From Sporosarcina sp. FSL K6-3457 (GTDB lineage Bacteria; Bacillota; Bacilli; Bacillales_A; Planococcaceae), in NCBI RefSeq assembly GCF_038007285.1, contig NZ_JBBOWX010000001.1, positions 2,683,501 to 2,747,500 of the forward strand: a DNA stretch of 64,000 nt. Reading direction: 5' to 3'. Every line of letters starts with the position of its first letter. Positions within the stretch are counted from its first letter, which is position 1. The notes beneath the pieces were generated by a model. It was not told the DNA's origin. It saw only the letters and a program-made list of their open reading frames with translations, and ran no database searches. This document shows positions 17,210-26,026 of the stretch, piece by piece. The translations under genes and the position numbers were made by a program.

Positions 17210-17938
17210 TTAGGCTTGCGCCTTTAATTGTTTATATAGTTCTGGGTTTTCTTTGAAGAGTCTTCCTTGTTCGGTCAAGTTAAAATCTGGACCTGGCTTG
17301 AACGGGTTCTTTTGACTTCCTGAGCCACCTTGTCCACCACCACCTGGAGGATTACCTCCGCGTAGTCGTTCATTGACACCTGCTTCAACGGATTCTCTGA
17401 AAGCTTTTTCAACAGCGTCAAGGCTTGCATTAGTCGATGCAGCATCAGTGAATACCAGAATCTCAGCAAGCGTTTTCGGTAGACCTTTTTCAGCAAGTGT
17501 TTCCAGTGCCGTGGCTCTAAGTTCGCGGCGTGTAATGTCTGCCTCGCGTTCTAGAATCTTGGACTCGCGCTGTTGTTGTTCGTACTCGGCTTTCTGGTCT
17601 GCGTTCATCTTGGCAAGCTTCTCAGCCTCCGTCCTTGCATCTTCAATAGCTTTGTCACGGTTAGCGCGTTCTCTAGCCACTGTCTTGGCAATTAAAGCGT
17701 CAATCTTCGCCTGTTGTTCTTTGGTGAATTCGGCTTCATCTTTCTTTTCTTCATCATCTTTTTTGTCGTCGCCTTTATCATCCTTATCCTTGTCATCTGC
17801 ACCCTCAGCACCGTCATCAGCGAAGAACTGGATATTTAGTCGTAAAGGAAGCTCTGGACGTTTAACGATTGACTGGACAGGTTTATGTGGGACGAACAAC
17901 GATTTGACAAAAAAGATTAATAGCATAATAAATTTCAT
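17210..17938 (-). CDS. Scaffolding protein (GP20-like)
   Basis: 242 residues. A LNIQFFADDGAEG motif near residue 38-50, an acidic Asp/Lys-rich linker (~50-75) and a long coiled coil (~75-170) with a basic C-terminus are the marks of siphophage scaffolds. Start set at the ATG four bases after GGAGGT. Unusual for this family is a hydrophobic N-terminus (FIMLLIFFVKSLFV), which could be a translated leader or a membrane-directing tag. Confidence 0.85.
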   Translation of the reverse strand: MKFIMLLIFFVKSLFVPHKPVQSIVKRPELPLRLNIQFFADDGAEGADDKDKDDKGDDKKDDEEKKDEAEFTKEQQAKIDALIAKTVARERANRDKAIEDARTEAEKLAKMNADQKAEYEQQQRESKILEREADITRRELRATALETLAEKGLPKTLAEILVFTDAASTNASLDAVEKAFRESVEAGVNERLRGGNPPGGGGQGGSGSQKNPFKPGPDFNLTEQGRLFKENPELYKQLKAQA

Positions 17939-18010
17939 AAGTACCTCCACCGTTTAACGCCCGTCGGCTTTATCCATGCACCTTTTCATGTCGTGGGCAC
18001 GTTTTGGACA

Positions 18011-18038
18011 AAATAAATAGCCGCTCAATTAGCGACTA
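18011..18038 (-). terminator. Hairpin between early-head and capsid genes
   Basis: TAGTCGCT/AGCGGCTA with TTTATTTT on the minus strand. A 24-codon TTG frame (CPKRAHDMKRC) overlaps it but has no ribosome binding site. Confidence 0.5.
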
Positions 18039-18050
18039 ACTTGATTTATT

Positions 18051-18281
18051 TCATTCACGCATTGAATCAATAATCTGCATCTTACCTATCTCCAACAGCC
18101 CAATATGTTCCGAGTTAAGCGCGTGACTGAAGGCTGTATTAATGTCACCATTCCTCATCTTAGCTACATATACCAAAGTTTCAATTTCGCTAGGGTCTGC
18201 CCTTTCTGAAAGACCCTCAATCAGAGAACTCGGGGTGACTTTTCCTTCTCTCCTATTGCGGAATTCATTAATTTCAATCAT
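18051..18281 (-). CDS. Small conserved phage protein
   Basis: 76 residues. RNRREGKVTPSSLIEGL and YVAKMRNGDINTAFSHA; helical and soluble. A good start with AGGAGG follows the terminator of the previous gene. Located between the minor head gene and the scaffold. No function recognised. Confidence 0.6.
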   Translation of the reverse strand: MIEINEFRNRREGKVTPSSLIEGLSERADPSEIETLVYVAKMRNGDINTAFSHALNSEHIGLLEIGKMQIIDSMRE

Positions 18282-18312
18282 ACGGACTTCCTCCTTGGCC
18301 TACATAAGCATA

Positions 18313-18352
18313 ATAAAAAGCACTCCACCAGTTACGGTTGAAAGTGCTTTTT
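18313..18352 (-). terminator. Terminator after the 18,351 gene
   Basis: Arms AAAAAGCACT and AGTGCTTTTT, ten pairs, immediately at the stop codon. It separates the terminase-portal-minor head group from the capsid group. Confidence 0.85.
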
Positions 18353-18587
18353 ACTCGATAAGCTCAATTTGTTTAATTTCATACCCGTGGACTGCAAATT
18401 CTCCACCTACCTCAAAATGCTGTGTAGGTTTAAGTGTCCTTACGTAAATATATTCCCCGCCATAGTTACCATCATCATCGGGTTCGTTATCTAATTCAGA
18501 TGTATAATCAATAACTTTCACTCTTAGGACAGTCCCATCAATACAAATTATTTTTATATTTTTACCTAACGTATCCTCCAACTTCAT
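18351..18587 (-). CDS. Small LSm-like phage protein
   Basis: 78 residues. GKNIKIICIDGTVLRVKVIDYTSELDNEP is the signature of a small beta-barrel, LSm-like protein found in many Firmicute genomes. It starts four bases after the stop of the minor head protein with its Ntox50-like tail, so a role as partner or immunity factor of that domain is possible but unproven. An acidic loop (DNEPDDDGNYG) interrupts the barrel. Confidence 0.65.
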   Translation of the reverse strand: MKLEDTLGKNIKIICIDGTVLRVKVIDYTSELDNEPDDDGNYGGEYIYVRTLKPTQHFEVGGEFAVHGYEIKQIELIE

Positions 18588-18590
18588 CGG

Positions 18591-20123
18591 TTAATCCCTC
18601 CCTTTATACGGAACTATATGAGTTCTATTTTTTGCGTGATGAATCTTAATGCTTTTCACAGACATTTCATTCCGTACATCGTAGCCTAAAACTTCATCAG
18701 TTATAACGGTTTCCCTATTCGTTCGTTTACCGGATTGCGTTTTCTCAATTGTGCCAGTCCCGGCGTACTGATTGAAGAGCTTTTGAACATCAACACCGTC
18801 AAAGAAATAGCTTTTTCCTTCTATAGATGTTGACTTCATATGAGGTGCTTGTTTCTCGGGATTAATCGATGAACCGTATACGCCATCCTTTAATCTGGAT
18901 TTCACGTAATGATTATCTTGAAGTTTTTCCCACTCTTCACCTTTAGTATACTTCAAGTCTTGGAACGCAGCAAAGGATTTTGGCGCATCTTTTCCTAAAA
19001 CTTCCTTGTACTGATCAAACTGCTTCTTATCGGCTGCCTTATTCTGAATCTGCTTCTGGATGATATCAATCTTATCCTTACCGTGCTTCTCGTCCAAACC
19101 TTTGCGCCACTGTTCATAGTTCGTGCCTGCTTGGATAAGCTCATTCTTCCCTGTAACTGGGTCACGGGCACGACGTTGAATATTGGCAAGTGCTCCAGGG
19201 CCAAAGTGTGCAATAGTAGTTGAACGACAAAATGGATGCATCGGAGGCATATTCACGCCAGGCTTTGCATCTTTAACCGCAAATACTTTCAAATCTAGCT
19301 GCTGACATTTTAAAGACGTTTTTTTATCAAGCGTAGCGACAAATACATATTCATCGATTTCAGCCTCTTCGTACGATTCCATTTCAGCCGCATTAGCCAT
19401 ATAAGTAGTCTCTGTACGGATGAGACGATTAGCAGCAAACTTACCAGCACCTGTCATGTCCTGCAATTCTCGGGTCATCTGAACGACACCAGCGCCGCTT
19501 TCAAAACCGGAAGTGATTATGCTATTCATTTTTTCAGCTAGAACATCGGTATTATCCCAAATCCGTGAAGAGAAATTCCCTCCGACCCATGGATTCTTTA
19601 AAATTGATTCAACTCGGCTTGATGGCATAGAAGCGAAGTCAAAGCCGACTCCTAACCCCTGCTGCGTATCAAACATCGTCCGGTAATAGGCATCATCTAT
19701 GGTCCTCATATATCCGGTCGTAGTAGCTGAAATCTCGGTATCTGCAATAATCTTGGACTGGATATAAGTATTTTCCTTTAACGCCTCTAATCGAGTGATA
19801 CGGGCGCTGTATGCTGGGGCATTCAGTCGGTTCAACATTTGACGCTTGATAGCTGGATCTTTGATGTCGTTGATTTTCGACTTGATGGAATCCCATTCCT
19901 TTTTAGAAATAGGCTCATTCAGCATCTTCTTAGCATCTTCCGTAGATAACTTGCCATCTTTTGCGAATTTGTCGAATATCTTCTGTGCTTCTGCTGCTAT
20001 ATCCTTCTGGGCTTTATCGTATGCCGCATTGACTACTTTGACAGTCGAATCGGCTCCACGGTGATATTCAGCCATCCGAGCAAGAGAGCGTTTATCCCAG
20101 TAGGCGTTACTCCTCGTCTTCAT
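18591..20123 (-). CDS. Minor head protein (SPP1 gp7-like) with C-terminal Ntox50-like domain
   Basis: 510 residues. Residues ~1-130 are helical; ~150-310 form the gp7/MuF head morphogenesis domain, ending with CQQLDLKVFAVKDAKPG and MHPFCRSTT. The last ~110 residues (from KSRLKDGVYGSSINPEKQ through GTGTIEKTQSGKRTNRE to IKIHHAKNRTHIVPYKG) resemble the polymorphic toxin type 50 domain, a predicted RNase. The virion could carry it into the new host with the DNA. Overlaps the portal gene by 17 bases. Confidence 0.85.
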   Translation of the reverse strand: MKTRSNAYWDKRSLARMAEYHRGADSTVKVVNAAYDKAQKDIAAEAQKIFDKFAKDGKLSTEDAKKMLNEPISKKEWDSIKSKINDIKDPAIKRQMLNRLNAPAYSARITRLEALKENTYIQSKIIADTEISATTTGYMRTIDDAYYRTMFDTQQGLGVGFDFASMPSSRVESILKNPWVGGNFSSRIWDNTDVLAEKMNSIITSGFESGAGVVQMTRELQDMTGAGKFAANRLIRTETTYMANAAEMESYEEAEIDEYVFVATLDKKTSLKCQQLDLKVFAVKDAKPGVNMPPMHPFCRSTTIAHFGPGALANIQRRARDPVTGKNELIQAGTNYEQWRKGLDEKHGKDKIDIIQKQIQNKAADKKQFDQYKEVLGKDAPKSFAAFQDLKYTKGEEWEKLQDNHYVKSRLKDGVYGSSINPEKQAPHMKSTSIEGKSYFFDGVDVQKLFNQYAGTGTIEKTQSGKRTNRETVITDEVLGYDVRNEMSVKSIKIHHAKNRTHIVPYKGRD

Positions 20124-21486
20124 CGCCCGTCACGCCCTCTGGTGGATCCATTGGGAAACCGAATGCGGATTGCTGCCGTTTCAGTTTCTCCTCGAGCTGT
20201 AGTTTCACCCTTGCAATCTCTTCGGCTGTATCATCCACGAACGGAAGTAATGCAAGGAGTGTTTCTGTACTAACAAAGTCGATTAAGGAAACAATCTCTT
20301 GAATCGTCAACTCGTTCTCAGGTAGGTTACGGATCATCGTAATAAGCACGCCTGATACCTCAACCGCTTTTGCTTTCACAGTTAAAATATTGGCAAATAG
20401 CTTTAGGCGCTTTCGTAATCCTTGGACAAAATAGCGCTCCTTGATAACGGCCAACTGCTCTAAACCAAACAGCTTGTATTTCATGGCCACACCCGAACTG
20501 TTAGAAGCAAAGTTCTCGTCAGTCAGATTCGGGACCATGGAAAACTCGTGGATATCAGACTTGATTGCGTCTTTTAGTATTTCTACCTCAGCCTCATTGA
20601 GCTGTTTAATAAGCCAACCTGCATCAGCGTTCTCTGGTAGCTCCAATATTTTATGCTTCTTAAGCATCCTTGCCGTTGCTGACTGTTCCTCTTCGTCATC
20701 CCCGAATGATACGCCTACTACTTTAAGCAGCGCATCTACAAGTTGTTCCTTGTCATTCACCCGGTCTGATTGAAGCAGATTGTAGGCATCAATTAAACTA
20801 ATTTGCTGTTCAAAGTCGCCCTGTTCTTCTTCGTTGTTTAGGAATTCCACAATCGGTACAGCGCCCCAGAAATGTTCATCTATATCAATTTCCCTATAAT
20901 CTTTACTGTCCACTTCTTTCACGAAATACTTCAGCACTTCTGATTCTGTATAGACGTTAATGTTGTAACCTATCACTTCGTTGTCAATGTCGCGTTTTTC
21001 ATAATAGTGGACACCGAACATCGGCTTGTATTCAACCGTGTCATCGACAACAAGGAAAATCTGCCGTGGATCTATGACGGATACTTTGGGAATCGGCTCT
21101 TCATCACCGCTCATGAAGTAAAGCTCCAGACCTCTACCGAATACGGATAAGTCCTTCGCTAGCTCTGAATCATGAGAAACGATGTCGATAGCTTTATAGG
21201 CTTCTGTAATAGCCTCGATTTGTTCACCCTCATATTTGATTGGCTTGCCAAACACATACCCAGTAGCAATGTCAGTGATGTATTTAGCATGGTTTGCCAC
21301 CAGCTTATTGTTAGGCAACCCCTTATCCTCATCTGTCGGACGTTCTAGGATAGCGTGATTCCCTTGGTAATAGTCATCCAGCAAATTCAACCGGAGGATA
21401 TCCTCCTGGTGCTCCTTGATGCAGCTTGCAATAAGTTCTACCGGAATGCCGTTCTCTATTAAATCTCTATCGCGAATAATTGCCAC
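20107..21486 (-). CDS. Portal protein (SPP1 gp6-like)
   Basis: 459 residues, the usual length. RLNLLDDYYQGNHAILERP and ANHAKYITDIATGYVFGKPI are hallmark N-terminal motifs, and SGVAMKYKLFGLEQ marks the stem/crown region. The dodecamer forms the packaging vertex with TerL. GTG start with GAGGTG five bases upstream. Confidence 0.95.
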   Translation of the reverse strand: MAIIRDRDLIENGIPVELIASCIKEHQEDILRLNLLDDYYQGNHAILERPTDEDKGLPNNKLVANHAKYITDIATGYVFGKPIKYEGEQIEAITEAYKAIDIVSHDSELAKDLSVFGRGLELYFMSGDEEPIPKVSVIDPRQIFLVVDDTVEYKPMFGVHYYEKRDIDNEVIGYNINVYTESEVLKYFVKEVDSKDYREIDIDEHFWGAVPIVEFLNNEEEQGDFEQQISLIDAYNLLQSDRVNDKEQLVDALLKVVGVSFGDDEEEQSATARMLKKHKILELPENADAGWLIKQLNEAEVEILKDAIKSDIHEFSMVPNLTDENFASNSSGVAMKYKLFGLEQLAVIKERYFVQGLRKRLKLFANILTVKAKAVEVSGVLITMIRNLPENELTIQEIVSLIDFVSTETLLALLPFVDDTAEEIARVKLQLEEKLKRQQSAFGFPMDPPEGVTGDEDEE

Positions 21487-21490
21487 GTAA

Positions 21491-22783
21491 TCACCTCAAT
21501 CCTAGTTTTGATTTACTGCCGATTTTCACTTTATTACTCTTCTTCATATCGCCCTCAAAAGCGTACCTGGTGGCGTCAATCGTATGGTTGTCCTTATCTT
21601 CTAAACGGGGCTTCGGATTGCCGTCACGGTCCGTCTGATAATCGATGTTCTCGAATTCCCTCGCAATGTTAGGAGTCCGAGTTGGATCAATACAAATAAA
21701 GTCCAAGTCATCCAGCCACTCTTCTCCGTACTCGACCGAGTCAGGACCTTTGATAGCTGCCTTAAGACGCTTTATGCCGTGCTCATTCCGTAATTCGTCG
21801 TTAGACTTAGGTTCAGCGGACTCAGCTGTCATATCCTGCTTTTCGTAGCCCTTTTTAAGTATCCACTCTGCCAGCTTACGGTTACTCACTTTCTGGTCGT
21901 ACAGTTCATCAATAGCGTAGATTCCATTTCTCTTCTTGTCATAGTGCCAACGGACAAATGCCAAAGGATCTGGTCCATACCCATAGTCAATGCCTTGACG
22001 GATGTTGTCGAACGCTCTAACCATGTCGTCCGTGATACTTCCGGCAACCACTTTCAGATTATCGAATGGCACAACACCAGAACCGACTGCCTTGCCCTCA
22101 TATTCCCATTCATATTTCCTCGGGTTACGCTCCTTGGTTGCCTCAGCTTCCGCTATGAACTGTTTCGAGATAAACGGGTTATCCAAGTACGTTGAATGAT
22201 GTACAAGCGTGTTAGCGGGTTGAAACGATGTCTCATATTTCTTGTTAACCCATGATTGCTTACGCTTCGGGGGGTTGTACGAAAAGAAAAACTTATAAAA
22301 AAGACCATCGCCCAATTCTCCACGTAATAAGGAGTTGGTGATGGTTGTGACTTCATCTTCAGTTTTGAACTCGGCTAATTCTTCTATCCATGCGATAGCA
22401 AAAGGAAAGTTAGCAGACTTCAATGATTTGATTCGTTCAGGTTCCTGTGCTCCACGGAATACCATGTAATTTCCACGCGGAATGTAAGTGATTCGCATTG
22501 GCGACTTGTTAACCTTGAATAGATGGGAAACACCTTGTTCAGCTATGGCCCATTTCATTTGTTCAAAGATGGATAATTCAATCGTGTTGTCTACTTTACG
22601 GATTCCGACTGCATTTACTGCATAGCGCATGAGCAGCTGAACGATGATGTGAGCGATATCGGATGACTTACCTGAACCGCGGCCACCTTTGCAAACGATG
22701 TTTAGGATTTCTTCTGCAATGGCTGCACGCCATACCGGGTGAAAAGCTGTTGGTAGGAATTCGGATAGTTTTTTAACTGCCAT
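21491..22783 (-). CDS. Terminase large subunit (PBSX/SPP1 type)
   Basis: 430 residues. ATPase: Walker A GGRGSGKSSD near residue 32-42, Walker B-like FAIAWIEELAEF. Nuclease acidic residues in GIDYGYGPDPLAF and IDPTRTPN. It cuts concatemers and drives DNA through the portal. ATG at 22,783 preferred; the gene starts inside the 3' end of terS, so the two are coupled. Confidence 0.95.
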   Translation of the reverse strand: MAVKKLSEFLPTAFHPVWRAAIAEEILNIVCKGGRGSGKSSDIAHIIVQLLMRYAVNAVGIRKVDNTIELSIFEQMKWAIAEQGVSHLFKVNKSPMRITYIPRGNYMVFRGAQEPERIKSLKSANFPFAIAWIEELAEFKTEDEVTTITNSLLRGELGDGLFYKFFFSYNPPKRKQSWVNKKYETSFQPANTLVHHSTYLDNPFISKQFIAEAEATKERNPRKYEWEYEGKAVGSGVVPFDNLKVVAGSITDDMVRAFDNIRQGIDYGYGPDPLAFVRWHYDKKRNGIYAIDELYDQKVSNRKLAEWILKKGYEKQDMTAESAEPKSNDELRNEHGIKRLKAAIKGPDSVEYGEEWLDDLDFICIDPTRTPNIAREFENIDYQTDRDGNPKPRLEDKDNHTIDATRYAFEGDMKKSNKVKIGSKSKLGLR

Positions 22784-23219
22784 TCCCATCACCGCTTATG
22801 TCATCGATGAATTGAACGGCGCCAGTTACTTCTGTTTGCTGTTTGTCCGTCCACATCGCGTAGCGTTTGCCGAGTAATTCGGCTGCCTTTATGCGGTCTT
22901 TAGCGCTCACGTCGATATCGTCAATCGTCTGTGCTCCTTCCCCTATTCCCCGTAGCGTCTCTTCCGTTTGTTCGCCCCGGACAATTGACGAGAGGAATTC
23001 CATGATTTCCTGCTGATCCGCAACCCGTTCAGATTTCAATTCTTCCATTCGTTTTTCTATATACGTTTTAACCCCAACATTCTCCAACATTTTATAACTT
23101 TGGGCATTCGCATAGGCTTTACTGTATCCCGCTTGTATCGCTGCCCCAACTGCATTCCCAGACTCAATATAAAAGTCGGCAAACGCTTGTTGTTTCGGAT
23201 TTAATTTCTTCACATTCAA
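22773..23219 (-). CDS. Terminase small subunit
   Basis: 148 residues. The N-terminal LNPKQQAFADFYIESGNAVGAAIQAGYSKAYA is the Terminase_2 helix-turn-helix that binds the pac or cos site; RIKAAELLGKRYAMW is the oligomerisation motif. TTG at 23,219 chosen, six bases after GAGGTG. A terminator lies upstream, so the late operon probably starts here or reads through. Confidence 0.93.
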   Translation of the reverse strand: MNVKKLNPKQQAFADFYIESGNAVGAAIQAGYSKAYANAQSYKMLENVGVKTYIEKRMEELKSERVADQQEIMEFLSSIVRGEQTEETLRGIGEGAQTIDDIDVSAKDRIKAAELLGKRYAMWTDKQQTEVTGAVQFIDDISGDGNGS

Positions 23220-23265
23220 TGGCATCACCTCATTATGCTAATCGCTTAGTTTATTTTCAGGCATA

Positions 23266-23292
23266 GAAAAAAGCACCTCCGAAGAGATGCTT
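23266..23292 (-). terminator. Terminator after the 23,301 gene
   Basis: Minus strand AAGCATCTC, TTCG, GAGGTGCTT, then T6: a stable tetraloop hairpin, close in sequence to those at 14,254 and 23,968. Confidence 0.8.
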
Positions 23293-23300
23293 GATCCTCG

Positions 23301-23786
23301 TTAAAAAATTTTGTTTATTAATTCTTCTGCGTCGCCGTATCTTCTTCCGTTATACTCGTAATAAACCTCGGGATTTGAATAGCACTCGATATTCTTCTCA
23401 ATCCCATTTAATTGGTGTTGAATCCTTGCTTTTGCAGCCAAGAATTCATCATCAGGTATCGACATCGTACCTCCCGCATAACCCCGGTTCCTGATATGGA
23501 TATTCGCTCTCATATCAAAACCTTCTTGAATTGATATCAAATGCAACGATTTTTCCACAGAAAATGTTAACTCTTTGTATTTCGCGGTAATAGTTGAATT
23601 CTGACCAATTTTCTCAACTTCAAAACCACTCTTTTCAAAATAAGCGGCAACTTTCTCCGCAAAATCATTTTTATACTTCTCAAGTAATGGAAGCACATTT
23701 TTTTCATACAAAGATGAACTGTACCCTTCTCGCTCACTTACTTTTTCTTTTAAATCCTCTAACTCTTTCAGTTGTTGCAAGTTCAT
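23301..23786 (-). CDS. Phage protein of unknown function
   Basis: 161 residues from the ATG after GGGAGGTG. An N-terminal coiled coil (LKELEDLKEKVSER), then an alpha/beta part with TAKYKELTFSVEKSLHLIS, ending NGRRYGDAEELINKIF. No signal or membrane segment. Its own terminator and start signal suggest separate regulation just before terS. No family recognised. Confidence 0.6.
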   Translation of the reverse strand: MNLQQLKELEDLKEKVSEREGYSSSLYEKNVLPLLEKYKNDFAEKVAAYFEKSGFEVEKIGQNSTITAKYKELTFSVEKSLHLISIQEGFDMRANIHIRNRGYAGGTMSIPDDEFLAAKARIQHQLNGIEKNIECYSNPEVYYEYNGRRYGDAEELINKIF

Positions 23787-23967
23787 TTTTCTCACCTCCC
23801 ATATGACAACATTCGCCAAGAAAAGGTGTAAATCCTTTATATTCTCAAAACTACACACCATATCCAGTCCTGTGAGTTTCTAATGAATTCTGTCCTCATA
23901 TCTAAACGAGCGTTTTTCACTAGTCAACGATTATTGGATGACTGTATGATGCATAGTTTTCAAAATA

Positions 23968-23992
23968 TAAAAAGCACCCTGTTAAGGATGCT
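23968..23992 (-). terminator. Terminator after the 23,992 gene
   Basis: AGCATCCT/AGGGTGCT with one G-U pair, then TTTTTATATT on the minus strand, overlapping the stop codon. Confidence 0.75.
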
Positions 23993-24741
23993 CAGCTTAT
24001 ATCTGCGTATCTTAGTATTGGCGTCGTTGCATAACTCTCTCCAATGAACGAGAATATCTTTCCATCGTTACTGTCTGCTAAATTATCAAAATGTGAATCT
24101 ATACACTCTATCAATGTGCCATCTGATAAATTCAGTTCATTTCTTATCTCGCCAAACCTACATTCTAAATCAACCAATTGATTTCCGGTTATCGTTGGAT
24201 GATTCTTTTTGAACTTCTCGTTAAATTTAAAATTATAGTAGGAAAAAACATAACCCTCATTAGCGGTTTCTGTAATGAGGTATCTTTTTGGAGTAGTCTT
24301 TGCTTTAATCTTTGAATTAATCTCTGGTAATGGTAACCCCAATGTGGATAAATGTTCAACCCACTTTGGTATATTGGTTACCCCAATTTGGGTGAATGGT
24401 GATTCCTCTAAGGCTTGTAGCACATCGTGATCAATTCTATACCACTTAGTTCGATCTATTTTTAATTTGTTATAGTTTCCTGTAACAAGTAATTTCATGT
24501 TTTCCAAATTCGTTATAGTTCTCTGTATTGTGTTTTTGCTCCAAAAAGGAAATTGTTCCGACCAACCAGCCACGCTATTAAATGTCCAATAATGACCATC
24601 CTTGTAATTGTTGTTCGACTTCTTATTTATTTCATTCCAATAGTGGACTTGCTGCAAAAATATAGATTCATTTAAGCCTATTTTCGACGCCAACCTCGGC
24701 ATGACCATCAAAGGATGCTCGTCCAATAGCAATTTACTCAT
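23992..24741 (-). CDS. Winged-helix replication/regulatory protein
   Basis: 249 residues. The N-terminal ~100 residues (HPLMVMPRLASKIGLNESIFLQQVHYW, then WSKNTIQRTITNLENMKLL) form a winged helix like those of replication initiators and DnaD-type organisers; the rest is helical with no ATPase motif. It has its own promoter (24,834) and terminator, lying between the late regulator and terS, so it may be cargo or a second replication factor. Confidence 0.6.
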   Translation of the reverse strand: MSKLLLDEHPLMVMPRLASKIGLNESIFLQQVHYWNEINKKSNNNYKDGHYWTFNSVAGWSEQFPFWSKNTIQRTITNLENMKLLVTGNYNKLKIDRTKWYRIDHDVLQALEESPFTQIGVTNIPKWVEHLSTLGLPLPEINSKIKAKTTPKRYLITETANEGYVFSYYNFKFNEKFKKNHPTITGNQLVDLECRFGEIRNELNLSDGTLIECIDSHFDNLADSNDGKIFSFIGESYATTPILRYADIS

Positions 24742-24833
24742 AACAACAACCTCCCAAGTTGTCCCCGATACACTAAAAGAGGGACAGGAAGGTGGGTGCC
24801 TTCTTTTCGGTAATGAGCCTAGTTCCCATTCTG

Positions 24834-24862
24834 ATTATACCATATTTATACACAAATCGACA
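24834..24862 (-). promoter_or_regulatory. Extended -10 promoter for the 23,992 gene
   Basis: Minus strand TATAAT (24,839-24,834) preceded by TGG, an extended -10, with TGTCGA 17 bases upstream. A hairpin with GTCGGGGAGT/ACTCCGAC arms lies just upstream (24,891-24,932). Confidence 0.6.
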
Positions 24863-24938
24863 CCGTGTGTGTCACTCTTATATAACATAAATGTCGGAGT
24901 AGCGTGATCTTCGAACGACCCAACTCCCCGACCTGCCT

Positions 24939-25394
24939 TTAAGTATACTCTAGCTGTTTATTCGATTGCAAAATAGCGGTTATTTGGCTACTTTGGCTAA
25001 TCTGGCTAATAATATCGTTCTTCTGGTGCCGCACATAATCTTTGGACATAGAAAGATGCTCCGCTATTTGTCTATGCGTCATGTCATCTAACAAACAATC
25101 ATAGATGATCTTTTGCCTTTCATCCTCCAAGATATCAAGCGCTTTCTCTAACGCATATACGTTTCTTTCATACTTCTCCAGCCGATCTAACTGATTCTTT
25201 TCCCGAATATCCATTGCATCCAATTCAGCATAACTTTTCCCCTTGCTCCCCCTTGGCATAGCTGCTTCGATTCCATATAGCGCAACACCCCAAGACCTCA
25301 TCGGTGTTGAACCGCCCCAAATGATAGACTGCAATCTATTTATCTCATTTTTCATCCAACGATAATCTTTGATTAATTGTGCGATTTTCTCCAT
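24939..25394 (-). CDS. ArpU/RinA-like late transcription regulator
   Basis: 151 residues from the ATG after GGGAG. The N-terminal part is helical (IAQLIKDYRWMKNEINRLQ), and ERQKIIYDCLLDDMTHRQIAEHLSMSKDYVRHQKND is a sigma-70 region 4-like helix-turn-helix. ArpU/RinA proteins sit just before terminase and switch on late genes. A hairpin with GTCGG/CCGAC arms follows. Confidence 0.8.
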   Translation of the reverse strand: MEKIAQLIKDYRWMKNEINRLQSIIWGGSTPMRSWGVALYGIEAAMPRGSKGKSYAELDAMDIREKNQLDRLEKYERNVYALEKALDILEDERQKIIYDCLLDDMTHRQIAEHLSMSKDYVRHQKNDIISQISQSSQITAILQSNKQLEYT

Positions 25395-25407
25395 GCTGCC
25401 ATCTCCC

Positions 25408-25599
25408 TTATCGTCTTCTAAATGCCCCGCCAGGTCCCCGTTTGTATGTATCCCTACGAACACCCATCAAACCCTCTAACTCCCGCCGTGATAGCCGTTC
25501 TTTCGGCTTATCCCTACTCTTGGTATTCTTCCGCTCTACTTCGCCTGTACAAGCCTGCAAAAGCCCGTTTCTGACAATCTCACTTTGAAGAGTTCTCAT
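25408..25599 (-). CDS. Small conserved phage protein
   Basis: 63 residues, very basic. DKPKERLSRRELEGLMGVRRDTYKRGPGGAFRR is a motif seen in small genes upstream of late regulators in many Bacillus prophages. Probably nucleic-acid binding. ATG preceded by GAGGTG. Function unknown. Confidence 0.7.
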   Translation of the reverse strand: MRTLQSEIVRNGLLQACTGEVERKNTKSRDKPKERLSRRELEGLMGVRRDTYKRGPGGAFRRR

Positions 25600-25609
25600 A
25601 ACTATCACC

Positions 25610-25933
25610 TCAACGAATTATTTTGCGAACCATGAATTTCGGTTTGTTTGACATAACCTGACTGCGTTTGCGTGTATCCCATTTAAGGTCCCAACCGCAG
25701 ATTGCTTCATTTCCTGTATTCCAAAGTGATTTCTCGTAATTTTCTATGGCAACGTCTTTTGTCTGGTTCCACAACTTCGTTAATCGCTCTACAAACGGCA
25801 CAAGCCATTCCACCATCCCTGTGACTCCTATAATCACGTTGTCAATCATTCTTGAAACTTCCTCAATTGATAACTGGTGACGTTCAGCGAGTTCCGCCTT
25901 TATTTCATCCAACCGCACTTGATTGATTTCCAT
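25610..25933 (-). CDS. Small phage protein of unknown function
   Basis: 107 residues; ATG after AAAAGGAGG. Helical N-terminus (LDEIKAELAERHQLSIEEVSR), then WLVPFVERLTKLWNQTK and a basic tail. It is first after the terminator hairpin at 25,962, with a strong ribosome binding site. Confidence 0.6.
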   Translation of the reverse strand: MEINQVRLDEIKAELAERHQLSIEEVSRMIDNVIIGVTGMVEWLVPFVERLTKLWNQTKDVAIENYEKSLWNTGNEAICGWDLKWDTRKRSQVMSNKPKFMVRKIIR

Positions 25934-25961
25934 TGTCTTTTCCTCCTTTTGAATATAAAAA

Positions 25962-26026
25962 AGGACAACAAATGACACAGCGCAATGCTGTAATCAATCG
26001 TTGTCCTCCAGTTGACTGGCGGGGAC
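25962..26026 (-). terminator. Hairpin terminator, copy B of the repeated element
   Basis: Minus strand: GGACAAC and inner ACAGC pair with GCTGT and GTTGTCC, then T6. Sequence matches copy A at 1,018. It ends the transcript of the membrane gene at 26,027. Confidence 0.7.

Noticed and set aside
17957..18050. 24-codon TTG frame with CPKRAHDMKRC, possibly a zinc peptide
   Set aside because: No ribosome binding site and it overlaps a terminator stem; noted only within that entry.
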